A stretch of 64,000 bases of DNA from Kribbella jiaozuonensis. GTDB taxonomy: Bacteria; Actinomycetota; Actinomycetes; Propionibacteriales; Kribbellaceae. Location: positions 1,922,001-1,986,000 of the forward strand of contig NZ_SZPZ01000001.1 in NCBI RefSeq assembly GCF_005233875.1. Reading direction: 5' to 3'. The notes below the pieces were generated by a model. The model did no database searches, was not told the origin of the DNA, and saw nothing but the letters and a program-made list of their open reading frames with translations. Shown here piece after piece: positions 9,594 to 18,208 of the stretch (position 1 is its first letter; each line of letters begins with the position of its first letter). A program made the position numbers and the translations under genes.

Positions 9594-9741
9594 TCATTCC
9601 TTTCGTGGCTGCCGTCCTTGGTCAGCCCTCCAGGATCCTCTTGGAGTCACGGTGTGTCACTCTGTTTTCCAGGGTGCTTCCGTTACCGGTGGTTACTGAC
9701 TAGGGTGCGGCCCGTTGTCTTCGGAGTACTGGGGGTCTCTC

Positions 9742-11607
9742 GTGGTGAGCTTTCGGGTCAAGGCTGCGGCTGTGTGCGCCGTCGTACTGCTGCCGTTGTC
9801 GGCGTCGCAGGTGATGGCTGCCGACCCGCCACCGCACCTGGGAGCGGGGGTGCTGGTCCCCGGGCGGTCTGCGATCGACGTGGGGATGTCCGGTGCCCGC
9901 GTGGTCGTCTCGAACCCGGTCTACGAGACCAGCAACAACGGGACCACCTGGACCGCGTCCGGCGGCACGAGCGTCGGCAAACCGCTGCAGGTGGAGGGCT
10001 CTGCGCTGCTGACGTTCGACGGCAGTACGGCGAAGGTTGGCGGGCTCACGTTCCCCGCAGCGGACGAGGTGGTGCTCGGGAAGGGCGGCAAGCTCGTCTC
10101 GCACCGCACGCCGGCCGGAGCGACGGCAGAGGTGTACGACGTTGCCTCGAAGACGAAGCTGGCCGACTACGCCCCGCCGTTCGCCATGTCCGGCGACACC
10201 GTGTGGAAGGTGACGTCGCCGGGTCAGCTGGACGGCAAGAACCTGACCACTGGTGACGTGAAGACCATTCTGGTCGCCAGCGCGTGCACCGTCGGCCCGG
10301 ACGACGTGAACGGCCGGTGGGCCGTGCTGAGCGGCTGCAACCAGGTTGTCGACGTCAGCGGACCGCAGCCGCCGCGCAACCTGTCTGTGACAGCGGACTC
10401 CCAGCTGGGCAACGGTTTTGCGGTCCAAGCGTCTGGATCCGACCTGCTGGTCACCGACCTCAACGATCCGGCTCTCGGACAGCGCCGGTACGGACCGATC
10501 CGCACAGCCGGCCCCAGCTTCCGCGCGGACGGCTCCGGTCTGGCGAAGATCGTGTACGCCGACTCGGACGGCAACCCGCGGGTGATCACGCTGAGCTGGC
10601 TGAGCCCGGACCCGCAGCAGCACCCCGACACGGTCGCGCCCGTACTCACCAGTGCGTCGGCCGGGGACCGCGTCCGCGACAACACCAGCCTGTCGTTCGA
10701 TTGGGCCTTCAACGACCCGCAGGACCCGAACTCGCCCGCCACCGGCGTGCTGAGCTACGACCTCCGCATCCAGCAGCGCCCCAACCGCACCTCGCCGTAC
10801 GGCGCGTGGAACCTGGTCCCCGCGTGGCAGGGCCTGAAGACAACCGCAGCGAGCCTGACCGCCCCCATCGGCACAGACACGTGCTGGTCGGTACGAGCAC
10901 GCGACTACGCAGGCAACGTGAGCGCCTGGAGCACGTCGTACTGCAGCGAAGTAGACGGCACAGCGCCGTCCCTAGTCACCTGGCGCATAGGTGACCGAGT
11001 GCAGCTGAGCGGGACCTCAACGGTCCGCTGGGCCTACAAGGACGACACCGACATCGCGTCGTACGACGTCGTCTACAAGACCGCCGCCCCCGGCGTGGCC
11101 CTCGGCAAGTGGATCTACCCCGCCACCTGGCAGAACACCCGCATCACGTCCATCACCTGGTCCCCCCGCCTCGGCTGGGACGAGTGCTTCATGGTCCGCT
11201 CCCGCGACTATCTAGGCAACCTCTCCGCCTGGGCCCCACAGATCTGCTCGGTGGCCCCCCAGGACGACCGCGCCTTCACCTCAGCCGGCACCGTCACGCG
11301 CTCCACCAGCACCCTGGCCTTCCACGGCACCACCACCATCCTGAAAGCCAACGGCGCCTACCTGACCAAGCCCACCGAAGCCGCCCAACGCCTAGCCGTA
11401 ACCGCCATCCACGGCCCCGGCCAAGGCCGCATAGACATCTACCACGCCAACGTGAAGCTCGGAACCATCTCCCTAGCCGCCACCACCACGACCCGCGTAA
11501 CGACCTACCTACCAACAACCGCATTCCGCACCGGCCCCGTCAAGATCATCTCCACCAGCACAGCCCCCGCCTCAATAGACGCAGTCGCCTTCCTCCGAGC
11601 CCCCTAA
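9742..11607 (+). CDS. Secreted protein with Cys-paired beta-sandwich modules
   Basis: The reading frame is open from 9715, but a GTG at 9742 with GGGGG seven bases upstream gives a normal signal peptide (hydrophobic VCAVVLLPLSASQVMA, cut near AADPPP). This yields a 621-residue exported protein. Residues about 310-500 contain at least two related modules with paired cysteines, each with the pattern C-x-x-R-x-R-D-Y-x-G-N-x-S-A-W-x-C, resembling FN3-like extracellular modules. The C-terminal 100 residues are Thr/Ala-rich and beta-predicted. No catalytic motif was recognised. From about 10970 onward rare CTA and ATA codons appear, unlike the first two thirds of the gene. A tRNA cluster follows. 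Confidence 0.75.
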   Translation: MVSFRVKAAAVCAVVLLPLSASQVMAADPPPHLGAGVLVPGRSAIDVGMSGARVVVSNPVYETSNNGTTWTASGGTSVGKPLQVEGSALLTFDGSTAKVGGLTFPAADEVVLGKGGKLVSHRTPAGATAEVYDVASKTKLADYAPPFAMSGDTVWKVTSPGQLDGKNLTTGDVKTILVASACTVGPDDVNGRWAVLSGCNQVVDVSGPQPPRNLSVTADSQLGNGFAVQASGSDLLVTDLNDPALGQRRYGPIRTAGPSFRADGSGLAKIVYADSDGNPRVITLSWLSPDPQQHPDTVAPVLTSASAGDRVRDNTSLSFDWAFNDPQDPNSPATGVLSYDLRIQQRPNRTSPYGAWNLVPAWQGLKTTAASLTAPIGTDTCWSVRARDYAGNVSAWSTSYCSEVDGTAPSLVTWRIGDRVQLSGTSTVRWAYKDDTDIASYDVVYKTAAPGVALGKWIYPATWQNTRITSITWSPRLGWDECFMVRSRDYLGNLSAWAPQICSVAPQDDRAFTSAGTVTRSTSTLAFHGTTTILKANGAYLTKPTEAAQRLAVTAIHGPGQGRIDIYHANVKLGTISLAATTTTRVTTYLPTTAFRTGPVKIISTSTAPASIDAVAFLRAP

Positions 11608-11634
11608 AACCCGACCCAAGCACCCGGACCATCC

Positions 11635-11696
11635 GCCAAACCCGCCCCAAGCGGCCGAGCGATGCGCCAAACCCGACCCAAGCGGCCGAGCGAAGC
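11635..11696. repeat. 31-bp tandem duplication
   Basis: Two adjacent 31-bp copies (11635-11665 and 11666-11696) differ at two positions. A partial copy starts near 11607, and a GAGCGAAGCGA / GAGCGGAGCGA motif recurs at about 11688-11699 and 11739-11750. The stretch 11608-11760 holds no gene that can be supported. Confidence 0.8.
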
Positions 11697-11754
11697 GAAG
11701 GCCCAGGGGGTGCGGGTGGCGGAGCCCCCGCTCGCGCCGAGCGGAGCGAAGGCG

Positions 11755-11806
11755 CACAAATAAGAGGGCGAGCCCCGGCCTGCGCTTTCCGCAGGCAGGA
11801 CTCGCC
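11755..11806 (-). terminator. Terminator of tRNA-Gly
   Basis: An inner perfect 7-bp stem (11778-11784 with 11790-11796, loop CTTTC) sits within an outer GGCGAG/CTCGCC stem (11767-11772 with 11801-11806). On the minus strand it is followed by CTCTTATTTG. It lies directly past the 3' end of tRNA-Gly. Confidence 0.7.
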
Positions 11807-11815
11807 GCTCGCCCG

Positions 11816-11886
11816 AGCGGGTGACGAGAATCGAACTCGCGTAGTCAGTTTGGAAGACTGGGGCTCTACCATTGAGCTACACCCGC
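11816..11886 (-). tRNA. tRNA-Gly(TCC)
   Basis: On the minus strand the sequence folds as a cloverleaf. The acceptor stem is GCGGGTG/CACCCGC, the D arm is TAGCTCAATGGTAGAGC, the anticodon loop CTTCCAA has anticodon TCC, and the T arm contains GTTCGATTC. The discriminator is T, as usual for glycine tRNAs. The 3' CCA is not encoded. One pair at the top of the anticodon stem is a C-A mismatch. Confidence 0.95.
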
Positions 11887-11897
11887 GTGCTCGGACA

Positions 11898-11926
11898 TGA
11901 TTCCATACGGACCCCGTTGGACTCAA
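11898..11926 (-). promoter_or_regulatory. Candidate tRNA-Gly promoter
   Basis: On the minus strand TTGAGT (11921-11926) is followed after 17 bp by GAATCA (11898-11903), about 11 bp before the tRNA 5' end. The -35 match is good and the -10 match is weak. Confidence 0.35.
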
Positions 11927-11992
11927 AACGGTACGTCGGCGGGGTGGTGGCGCGAGCACTGGTTCGGGTCGACTAGACTCGTGCGGTCACTG

Positions 11993-12065
11993 CGGGGCGT
12001 AGCGTAGTGGCTAGCGCGCCTGCTTTGGGAGCAGGAGACCGCAGGTTCGAGTCCTGTCGCCCCGA
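11993..12065 (+). tRNA. tRNA-Pro(TGG)
   Basis: Acceptor CGGGGCG/CGCCCCG, D arm with TAGCGTAGTGGCTAGCG, anticodon stem CCTGC/GCAGG with loop TTTGGGA (anticodon TGG) and T arm GGTTCGAGTCC form a complete cloverleaf. The discriminator is A, and CCA is not encoded. A -10-like TAGACT lies at 11974-11979. The trigger-factor gene follows 78 bp downstream, a common bacterial arrangement. Confidence 0.95.
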
Positions 12066-12143
12066 CAAAATCCCTGCAGCAATGCTGCGGTCCGGGTTGT
12101 CGCCCGGGCTTGCAATGTCATCGAATCAAGGAGAACCGCCACC

Positions 12144-13544
12144 GTGAAGAGCACCGTCGAGTCCTTGAGCCCGACGAAGGTCAAGCTCATCGTCGAGGTG
12201 CCGTTCGAGGAGCTCAAGCCGAGCCTCGACGCGGCGTACAAGAGCATCGCCTCGCAGATCACCGTCCCCGGGTTCCGCAAGGGCAAGATCCCGCCGCAGG
12301 TCATCGACCAGCGGGTCGGCCGCGGACCGGTGCTCGAGGAGGCGATCAACGACGCGCTCCCGAAGCTGTACTCGCAGGCGGTGAGTGACAACCAGGTGAA
12401 GGCGATCGGCCGGCCCGAGGTCGACGTGACCGAGTTCAACGACAAGGAGAGCCTGCAGTTCTCCGCCGAGGTCGAGGTCCGCCCGGAGATCACCCTGCCG
12501 GACCTGGAGGGCCTGGAGGCCCAGGTCGAGGACATCGCGATCTCCGACGACGAGGTCGACGAGCAGATCGAGGGCCTGCGGCAGCGGTTCGGCTCGCTGA
12601 ACCCGGTCGAGCGCGCGGTGCAGGACAAGGACTTCATCACCCTGGACCTGTCGGCCAGCAAGGACGGCGAGAAGGTCGAGGAGGCGCAGGCGACCGGCCT
12701 GTCGTACCAGGTGGGCAGCGGTCAGCTGCTGGACGGCCTGGACGAGGCGGTCATCGGCCTGAGCGCGGGCGAGAAGAAGACGTTCGTCACCCAGCTGGTC
12801 GGCGGCGGTCTCAAGGGCGAGGACGTCGACGTCGAGGTGACGGTGACCGCGGTCAAGGAGCAGGAGCTGCCGGAGCTCGACGACGAGTTCGCGCAGACCG
12901 CGTCGGAGTTCGACACCGCGGAGGAGCTGACCGCCGACGTCCGGACCCGGCTGGAGCGCGGCAAGCGGCTCGAGCAGGCCGGCGAGGCGCGTGACGCCGT
13001 ACTGGAGAAGATCCTGACGCTGGTCGACGTGCCGGTGCCGGAGGGTCTGCTGACCGACGAGCTCGCCGCCCGCAAGGAGAACCTGGAGCAGCAGCTCGGG
13101 TACTCCGGGATGACGATGGAGCAGTTCCTCGAGGGTGAGGAGCAGACCCAGGAAGAGTTCGACGAGGACCTGAAGAAGCGGTCCGAGGACGCGATCAAGG
13201 CGCAGTTCGTGCTCGACCTGGTGGCCGAGCAGCAGGAGCTGAGCGTGAACGACCAGGAGCTGACCGAGCACATCGTCCGGCACGCGCAGCGTTCCGGCGT
13301 CAGCCCGGACCAGTTCGCCCAGCACGCGGTCGAGAACAACCTGGTCCCGAGCCTGGTGTCCGAGGTCGTCCGCGGCAAGGCGCTGGCCTACCTGGTCGAG
13401 AACGCCACCGTCACCGACGGGTCCGGCAACACGGTCGAGCTGAAGACCCTGCAGCCCGACGGCACGTACGCCGACCCGGAGGCCGAGGGCGCCGACGAGG
13501 CGGCCGACGCCGAGGCCCCGGTCGCGGAGCCCGCGAAGGCCTGA
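12144..13544 (+). CDS. tig: Trigger factor, ribosome-associated chaperone and prolyl isomerase
   Basis: This 466-residue protein starts at a GTG with AAGGAG ten bases upstream. The N-terminal ribosome-docking loop is visible (VPGFRKGKIPPQV, about residues 40-52). It is followed by the FKBP-type isomerase domain (about 150-245, with YQVGSGQLLDGLDEAVIG) and a long helical C-terminal chaperone domain. The acidic, Ala-rich C-terminal tail is typical of actinobacterial trigger factors. It binds nascent chains at the ribosome exit and catalyses proline isomerisation. It precedes clpP1, clpP2 and clpX, the standard bacterial order, and is closed off by its own terminator. Confidence 0.98.
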   Translation: MKSTVESLSPTKVKLIVEVPFEELKPSLDAAYKSIASQITVPGFRKGKIPPQVIDQRVGRGPVLEEAINDALPKLYSQAVSDNQVKAIGRPEVDVTEFNDKESLQFSAEVEVRPEITLPDLEGLEAQVEDIAISDDEVDEQIEGLRQRFGSLNPVERAVQDKDFITLDLSASKDGEKVEEAQATGLSYQVGSGQLLDGLDEAVIGLSAGEKKTFVTQLVGGGLKGEDVDVEVTVTAVKEQELPELDDEFAQTASEFDTAEELTADVRTRLERGKRLEQAGEARDAVLEKILTLVDVPVPEGLLTDELAARKENLEQQLGYSGMTMEQFLEGEEQTQEEFDEDLKKRSEDAIKAQFVLDLVAEQQELSVNDQELTEHIVRHAQRSGVSPDQFAQHAVENNLVPSLVSEVVRGKALAYLVENATVTDGSGNTVELKTLQPDGTYADPEAEGADEAADAEAPVAEPAKA

Positions 13545-13553
13545 CGAGACGCC

Positions 13554-13592
13554 GAACGGCCCGGAACCCTGCAAAGGGTTTCCGGGCCGTTC
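13554..13592 (+). terminator. Terminator after tig
   Basis: The hairpin GAACGGCCCGGAA-CCCT / AGGG-TTTCCGGGCCGTTC with loop GCAA lies 10 bp past the tig stop and is followed by GTATTTCC. It separates tig from the clpP operon. Confidence 0.8.
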
Positions 13593-13646
13593 GTATTTCC
13601 TGAAGTACCTGACAAGACAGCGGTCGAGGGGTCGAAAGGGCGCCGA

Positions 13647-13660
13647 ATTCGCTCACAGCA
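13647..13660 (+). promoter_or_regulatory. Candidate ClgR box, weaker copy
   Basis: ATTCGC-TCACA-GCA resembles the actinobacterial ClgR consensus GTTCGC-N5-GCG, with two mismatches. It is oriented opposite to the better copy at 13683-13696, so the two form a 9-bp inverted repeat (TTCGCTCAC ... GTGAGCGAA). Confidence 0.4.
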
Positions 13661-13682
13661 GACGAACTGCGTGGCGGGGGTG

Positions 13683-13696
13683 CGCCGTGAGCGAAC
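13683..13696 (-). promoter_or_regulatory. Candidate ClgR box upstream of clpP1P2
   Basis: On the minus strand GTTCGC-TCACG-GCG matches the Streptomyces ClgR consensus (GTTCGC-N5-GCG, from memory of the literature) exactly. It ends about 38 bp upstream of the clpP1 -10 element, the right place for an activator of clpP1P2. Confidence 0.65.
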
Positions 13697-13734
13697 ACCT
13701 GTGGCCCAGCCTTAGGTCTGTCGCCGCCGACCAG

Positions 13735-13740
13735 TAATGT
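13735..13740 (+). promoter_or_regulatory. -10 element of clpP1, leaderless type
   Basis: TAATGT lies exactly 7 bp before the GTG start of clpP1, and no ribosome site is present. This predicts a transcript that begins at or next to the start codon. Confidence 0.5.
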
Positions 13741-13747
13741 CGGCTTT

Positions 13748-14371
13748 GTGAACGAGACATTTGCAGCCATCCCCACCGCCGCGGGCGGCAACGGAGCCGG
13801 CGGACAAGACGACGACATCTACCGCGAGCTGCGGAAGAACCGGATCATCTTCCTGGGGTCCGAGGTTCGCGACGACAACTCGAACGCGATCATCGCGCAG
13901 ATGCTCCTGCTGAACGCCCAGGACCCCAGCGCGGACATCTGGCTGTACATCAATTCCCCGGGCGGCTCGGTCGACTCGGGTATGGCGATCTACGACACCA
14001 TGCAGTGGATCTCCAACGACGTCGCCACCGTCGGGATGGGTCTGGCGGCCTCGATGGGCCAGTTCCTGCTCTGCGCCGGCGCGAAGGGCAAGCGCTACTC
14101 GCTGCCGCACGCGCGGATCATGATGCACCAGCCGTCCGGCGGTATGGGCGGTACGGCCTCGGACATCAAGATCCAGGCCGAGCAGTCGCTGCACCTGAAG
14201 GCGCTGCTGTTCAAGCTGATCGCCGAGCACACCGGCCAGCCGCTCGAGCAGGTCGAGAACGACGCGGACCGCGACCGCTGGTTCACCGCCGAGGCGGCCA
14301 AGGAGTACGGCTTCATCGACCACGTCGTGACCAGCGCCGCCCAGCTGAGCCAGGGCAGCCCGAACTCCTGA
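13748..14371 (+). CDS. clpP1: ClpP1 proteolytic subunit
   Basis: This 207-residue ClpP family serine protease has the nucleophile serine in GLAASMGQFLL, the histidine in MMHQPSGG and the aspartate in the NDADRDRWF region. The N-terminal 25 residues are Gly/Ala-rich and probably a propeptide. In actinobacteria ClpP1 and ClpP2 form a mixed tetradecamer that degrades unfolded and tagged proteins with ClpX or ClpC. The GTG at 13748 has no ribosome site and a -10 box 7 bp upstream, so the message is probably leaderless. clpP2 follows after 26 bp. Two candidate ClgR boxes lie upstream. Confidence 0.97.
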   Translation: MNETFAAIPTAAGGNGAGGQDDDIYRELRKNRIIFLGSEVRDDNSNAIIAQMLLLNAQDPSADIWLYINSPGGSVDSGMAIYDTMQWISNDVATVGMGLAASMGQFLLCAGAKGKRYSLPHARIMMHQPSGGMGGTASDIKIQAEQSLHLKALLFKLIAEHTGQPLEQVENDADRDRWFTAEAAKEYGFIDHVVTSAAQLSQGSPNS

Positions 14372-14397
14372 TCTCCCACTCCAGTTAAGGACGCACC

Positions 14398-15009
14398 ATG
14401 AATTACTTCATCCCGCAGTGGGAGGAGCGCACGTCGTACGGCATGCGCCGGATCGACCCCTACACGAAGCTGTTCGAGGACCGGATCATCTTCCTCGGCA
14501 CGCCGATCACCGACGAGATCGCGAACGCGGTGATGGCGCAGCTGCTGTGCCTGCAGTCGATGGACTCCGACCGCGACATCAGCATCTACATCAACTCTCC
14601 GGGCGGCTCGTTCACAGCGCTGACCGCGATCTACGACACCGTCCGCTACATCAAGCCGGACGTGCAGACCGTGTGCCTCGGTCAGGCGGCCTCCGCGGCG
14701 GCGGTGCTGCTCGCGGCCGGTACGCCGGGTAAGCGGCTCGCCCTGCCGAACAGCCGGATCATCATCCACCAGCCGGCCACCGAGGGCACCTACGGCCAGT
14801 CGAGTGACATCGAGATCCAGGCGAACGAGATCCTCCGCCTGCGGGCGCTGCTGGAGACCATGATCGCCGACGCCAGCGGCAAGTCGCACGAGGAAGTCTC
14901 CCGCGACATCGAGCGGGACAAGTTCCTGACCGCCGAGCAGGCGATCGAGTACGGCCTGATCGACGACGTCCTGCAGAGCCTGAAGGCCCCGGTCCCGGCC
15001 GGCGTCTGA
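14398..15009 (+). CDS. clpP2: ClpP2 proteolytic subunit
   Basis: This second 203-residue ClpP paralogue has the nucleophile in GQAASAAAVLL, the histidine in IIHQPATEG and the aspartate in DIERDKFL. The N-terminus MNYFIPQWEERTSYG is the short form expected for ClpP2, whose N-terminal loops contact the ATPase. It starts at an ATG with AAGGACG upstream and is co-transcribed with clpP1. A strong terminator follows, so clpX is not in the same transcript. Confidence 0.97.
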   Translation: MNYFIPQWEERTSYGMRRIDPYTKLFEDRIIFLGTPITDEIANAVMAQLLCLQSMDSDRDISIYINSPGGSFTALTAIYDTVRYIKPDVQTVCLGQAASAAAVLLAAGTPGKRLALPNSRIIIHQPATEGTYGQSSDIEIQANEILRLRALLETMIADASGKSHEEVSRDIERDKFLTAEQAIEYGLIDDVLQSLKAPVPAGV

Positions 15010-15037
15010 CCCGGCCGACAGGCTGTCAAGAGCTCAA

Positions 15038-15085
15038 CGCGTTCGCCACCGGCGTAGTCACAACCCGGTGGCGAGCGCGGTTTTT
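15038..15085 (+). terminator. Strong intrinsic terminator after clpP2
   Basis: A 15-bp stem (15038-15052 with 15065-15079, a single G-T wobble) is followed by GTTTTTC. It lies 29 bp past the clpP2 stop. The 128 bp between it and clpX must hold the clpX promoter; a TACCGT at about 15102 is a possible -10. Confidence 0.9.
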
Positions 15086-15213
15086 CGGCCCGGGACGGGG
15101 TACCGTCGAGAACGGATCGGGGATAGCTGTATCCATGACAAACCCGCCCCGGTCCGTGCGGCCCACGCCCTCCCGGCTCACGGTTCGACTGCGCATAGAA
15201 GGGATCTGTCCCG

Positions 15214-16506
15214 GTGGCACGCATTGGTGACGGCGGCGACCTGCTCAAGTGCTCGTTCTGCGGCAAGAGTCAGAAGCAGGTCAAGAAGCTCATCGCCGGT
15301 CCCGGCGTCTACATCTGCGACGAATGCATCGATCTCTGCAACGAGATCATCGAGGAGGAGCTGAACGAGGGCTCCGAGGTCGGTCTCACCGAGCTGCCGA
15401 AGCCGCGGGAGATCTACGACTTCCTCAACGCGTACGTTGTCGGACAGGACGTGGCGAAGAAGGCGCTCGCGGTAGCGGTGTACAACCACTACAAGCGGGT
15501 CCGCGACGGTCAGGGCGCCTCGAGCGCGGGCCGGCACGCGAAGGACGAGGCCGTCGAGCTGGCCAAGTCGAACATTCTGCTGATCGGCCCGACCGGCTGC
15601 GGCAAGACCTACCTCGCCCAGACGCTGGCCCGGATGCTGAACGTTCCGTTCGCGATCGCGGACGCGACGGCGCTGACCGAGGCCGGGTACGTCGGTGAGG
15701 ACGTCGAGAACATCCTGCTGAAGCTGATCCAGGCGGCGGACTACGACGTCAAGAAGGCCGAGACCGGGATCATCTACATCGACGAGGTCGACAAGATCGC
15801 CCGCAAGAGCGAGAACCCGTCGATCACCCGCGACGTCTCCGGTGAGGGTGTCCAGCAGGCGTTGCTGAAGATCCTCGAAGGCACCACCGCGAGTGTCCCG
15901 CCGCAGGGCGGCCGCAAGCACCCGCACCAGGAGTTCATCCAGATCGACACGACCAACGTGCTGTTCATCGTCGGCGGTGCGTTCGCCGGTCTGGACCACA
16001 TGGTCGAGCAGCGGGTCGGCAAGAAGACCCTCGGCTTCAACACCTCGCGTGAGCCGGAGAAGCCGAAGGAGCTCGGCGGGTACGCCGACGTCATGCCGGA
16101 GGACCTGCTCAAGTTCGGGCTGATTCCCGAGTTCATCGGCCGGCTGCCGGTCATCACGACGGTGTCGCCGCTGGACCGCGACGCGCTGATCAAGATCCTG
16201 TCGGAGCCGAAGAACGCGCTGGTCAAGCAGTACCGGCGGCTGTTCGAGATCGACAACGTCGAGCTGGAGTTCAGCGACGACGCGGTCGAGGCGATCGCGG
16301 ACCAGGCGCTGCTGCGCGGCACCGGCGCCCGTGGCCTGCGGGCGATCATGGAAGAGGTTCTCCTCAACGTGATGTACGAGGTGCCGAGCCGTGAGGATGT
16401 CGCCAAGGTCGTCGTCACCGGCGACGTCGTACTGGAGAACGTGAACCCGACGCTGATCCCGCGCGACCAGATCGAGCGCACCAAGCGCCGCGAGAAGAGC
16501 GCATAG
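15214..16506 (+). CDS. clpX: ClpX, ATP-dependent unfoldase of ClpXP
   Basis: This 430-residue AAA+ unfoldase has an N-terminal zinc-binding domain with Cys13, Cys16, Cys35 and Cys38. Walker A is GPTGCGKT near residue 126, Walker B is [10 protein letters not shown], the pore loop is GYVGED, and TLGFN corresponds to the ClpP-contacting loop. It feeds substrates to ClpP1P2. The GTG at 15214 has AGAAGGGA upstream. A hairpin terminator follows. Confidence 0.98.
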   Translation: MARIGDGGDLLKCSFCGKSQKQVKKLIAGPGVYICDECIDLCNEIIEEELNEGSEVGLTELPKPREIYDFLNAYVVGQDVAKKALAVAVYNHYKRVRDGQGASSAGRHAKDEAVELAKSNILLIGPTGCGKTYLAQTLARMLNVPFAIADATALTEAGYVGEDVENILLKLIQAADYDVKKAETGIIYIDEVDKIARKSENPSITRDVSGEGVQQALLKILEGTTASVPPQGGRKHPHQEFIQIDTTNVLFIVGGAFAGLDHMVEQRVGKKTLGFNTSREPEKPKELGGYADVMPEDLLKFGLIPEFIGRLPVITTVSPLDRDALIKILSEPKNALVKQYRRLFEIDNVELEFSDDAVEAIADQALLRGTGARGLRAIMEEVLLNVMYEVPSREDVAKVVVTGDVVLENVNPTLIPRDQIERTKRREKSA

Positions 16507-16521
16507 CAAGAAGCGACGAAC

Positions 16522-16565
16522 GGAGGCCGGGGTCCGCTGTACGGTGGACTTCCGGCCTCCTTCTC
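16522..16565 (+). terminator. Terminator after clpX
   Basis: The perfect 9-bp stem GGAGGCCGG/CCGGCCTCC (16522-16530 with 16552-16560) with a further inner GTCC/GGAC pairing is followed by TTCTC. It begins 15 bp past the clpX stop. Confidence 0.7.
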
Positions 16566-16596
16566 GTGGTGGACGCGACCGGAGCAGTCACCCGCC

Positions 16597-16602
16597 TACG
16601 GT
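16597..16602 (+). promoter_or_regulatory. -10 element, leaderless type, of the secreted hydrolase
   Basis: TACGGT lies exactly 7 bp before the ATG at 16610. This spacing decides that start over the upstream in-frame GTG at 16544, which lies inside the clpX terminator. Confidence 0.5.
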
Positions 16603-16609
16603 CGGTGAC

Positions 16610-18208
16610 ATGACGCCCAGAAGAATCCTTCGAAGACTGTCTGTCACCGGTATGGCCCTGGTCCTGCTGACGCCGCTGACTTCCGCCGTCGCCCAGGCCA
16701 AGACCGAAGTACCGAAGATCGCCTGGGGGAGTTGCGGCACCGACCCCAAGCTCAAGCCGTTCCAGTGCGCAACGGTCGAGGTCCCGACGGACTACGACAA
16801 CCCGCACGGACCGACCACGACGATCGCGCTGACCCGGCTGCCCGCCGGTGACCAGGCGCACAAGGTCGGCACGCTGTTCACGAATCCCGGCGGCCCGGGC
16901 GGTTCCGGTGTGGACTTCGTCCAGCAGGCCGCCCAGGTCGCGTACACCCCGGAGGTACGCGCGAAGTTCGACATCCTCGGCTTCGACCCGCGGGGCGTGA
17001 GCCGATCGGATCCGGCGACCTGCTATCCCACGGCCGCTGACGAGGTGAAGGCGTTCGCGAACGTGCCGCCGTTCCCGTTGACGGCGAAGGAGGAGCGCCA
17101 GTTCATCGTCGACAGCGCGAAGCTCGCGATCAGCTGCCGGACCACGTCACCCGATCGGCTCGCGCACTTCTCGACCGCGAACGTGGCCCGCGACATGGAC
17201 CTGCTCCGGCAGGCGGTCGGCGACAAGAAGCTGTCGTACGTCGGCTACTCGTACGGCACGTACCTCGGCGCGACGTACGCCAAGCTCTTCCCGAACAACG
17301 TGCGTGCACTCGTCCTCGACGGCACGCTCAGCCCCGAGTGGTACTCCGGCTCGAACGGCGACAAGAACCCGGTCGGTGTCCGCCTCAAGCAGGGCGATGG
17401 CGCGTACGACACGTACGAGCAGTTCCTCGCCGAGTGCAAGAAGGCGGCCGCGAACTGCGTCCTCAACACGCTCGGCGACCCGAAGACCGTCGTCGAAGGC
17501 ACGCTGGAGCGGTTGAAGACCCACCCGGTCGACGTCCCGCTGCCGGACGGCACCACGCTCAAGGTGACGTACGCCGTCGCCGTGGCGATCATGTTCTCGA
17601 ACCTGTACGACCCGGCCGGCTTCCCGGCCCTCGCCGACATGTGGGCCCAGCTCTCCGCAACCAACCGAGCCAAGGCGACCAAGGCGCCGACAGCGCTGGT
17701 CGAGTGGAACCGCCGCAAGGAGGACTACACGACCTCGATCGGCAGTGCGCTGCAGCCGTGTGTCGAGGCCAAGCAGTCCGGCCGCGGTCCGCTGGCGTAC
17801 CCGGCGTACGCCGATGCCGCCGACAAGCGTGCCCCGCACTTCGGCCGCTACCGCGCCTGGATCGGCATCCAGTGCGAGTTCATGGGCATCCGCGACACCG
17901 ACGCGTTCCTCGGGCCGTGGAAGAACAACGTCAAGCAGCCCGTGCTCGTCTTCGGCACCCGGCACGACCCGGCCACGCCGTACGAAGCGACTCGTCCGTA
18001 CGCCGATCTGTACCCGGACGCGCGGATGGTGACGGTCGAGGGCTACGGGCACACCACGCTCGGCAAGAGCACCTGCGCCGACGCGATGATCACCGACTAC
18101 CTGACTGACCTGAAGGCACCGGCCGATGGCTCGACCTGCACGCAGGATCGCAAGCCGTTCGACCCGACGCCTACAGGGAAGAAAGCACTGACTCCGCTAC
18201 CGCAATAG
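16610..18208 (+). CDS. Secreted tripeptidyl-aminopeptidase-like alpha/beta hydrolase
   Basis: This 532-residue protein of the S33/TAP family has a signal peptide (basic MTPRRILRRL, then hydrophobic MALVLLTPLTSAVAQA). Oxyanion-loop motif GGPGGSG and nucleophile elbow GYSYGTYLG are present. The C-terminal TAP-like region carries the acid (GTRHDPATPYE) and the histidine (EGYGHTTLG). Streptomyces relatives remove N-terminal tripeptides from extracellular proteins. The ATG at 16610 gives a proper signal peptide and sits 7 bp from a -10 box. Its 3' end overlaps the convergent aminotransferase gene by 38 bp. A different peptide or ester substrate is possible. Confidence 0.85.
   Translation: MTPRRILRRLSVTGMALVLLTPLTSAVAQAKTEVPKIAWGSCGTDPKLKPFQCATVEVPTDYDNPHGPTTTIALTRLPAGDQAHKVGTLFTNPGGPGGSGVDFVQQAAQVAYTPEVRAKFDILGFDPRGVSRSDPATCYPTAADEVKAFANVPPFPLTAKEERQFIVDSAKLAISCRTTSPDRLAHFSTANVARDMDLLRQAVGDKKLSYVGYSYGTYLGATYAKLFPNNVRALVLDGTLSPEWYSGSNGDKNPVGVRLKQGDGAYDTYEQFLAECKKAAANCVLNTLGDPKTVVEGTLERLKTHPVDVPLPDGTTLKVTYAVAVAIMFSNLYDPAGFPALADMWAQLSATNRAKATKAPTALVEWNRRKEDYTTSIGSALQPCVEAKQSGRGPLAYPAYADAADKRAPHFGRYRAWIGIQCEFMGIRDTDAFLGPWKNNVKQPVLVFGTRHDPATPYEATRPYADLYPDARMVTVEGYGHTTLGKSTCADAMITDYLTDLKAPADGSTCTQDRKPFDPTPTGKKALTPLPQ

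Noticed and set aside
11607..11760. CRISPR-like array
   Set aside because: The repeats are directly adjacent, without spacers of constant size, and only two full copies exist.
12126..13574. 482-codon minus-strand frame over tig
   Set aside because: It is antisense to trigger factor and rich in Leu/Arg/Asp repeats typical of reverse-frame translation at high GC.
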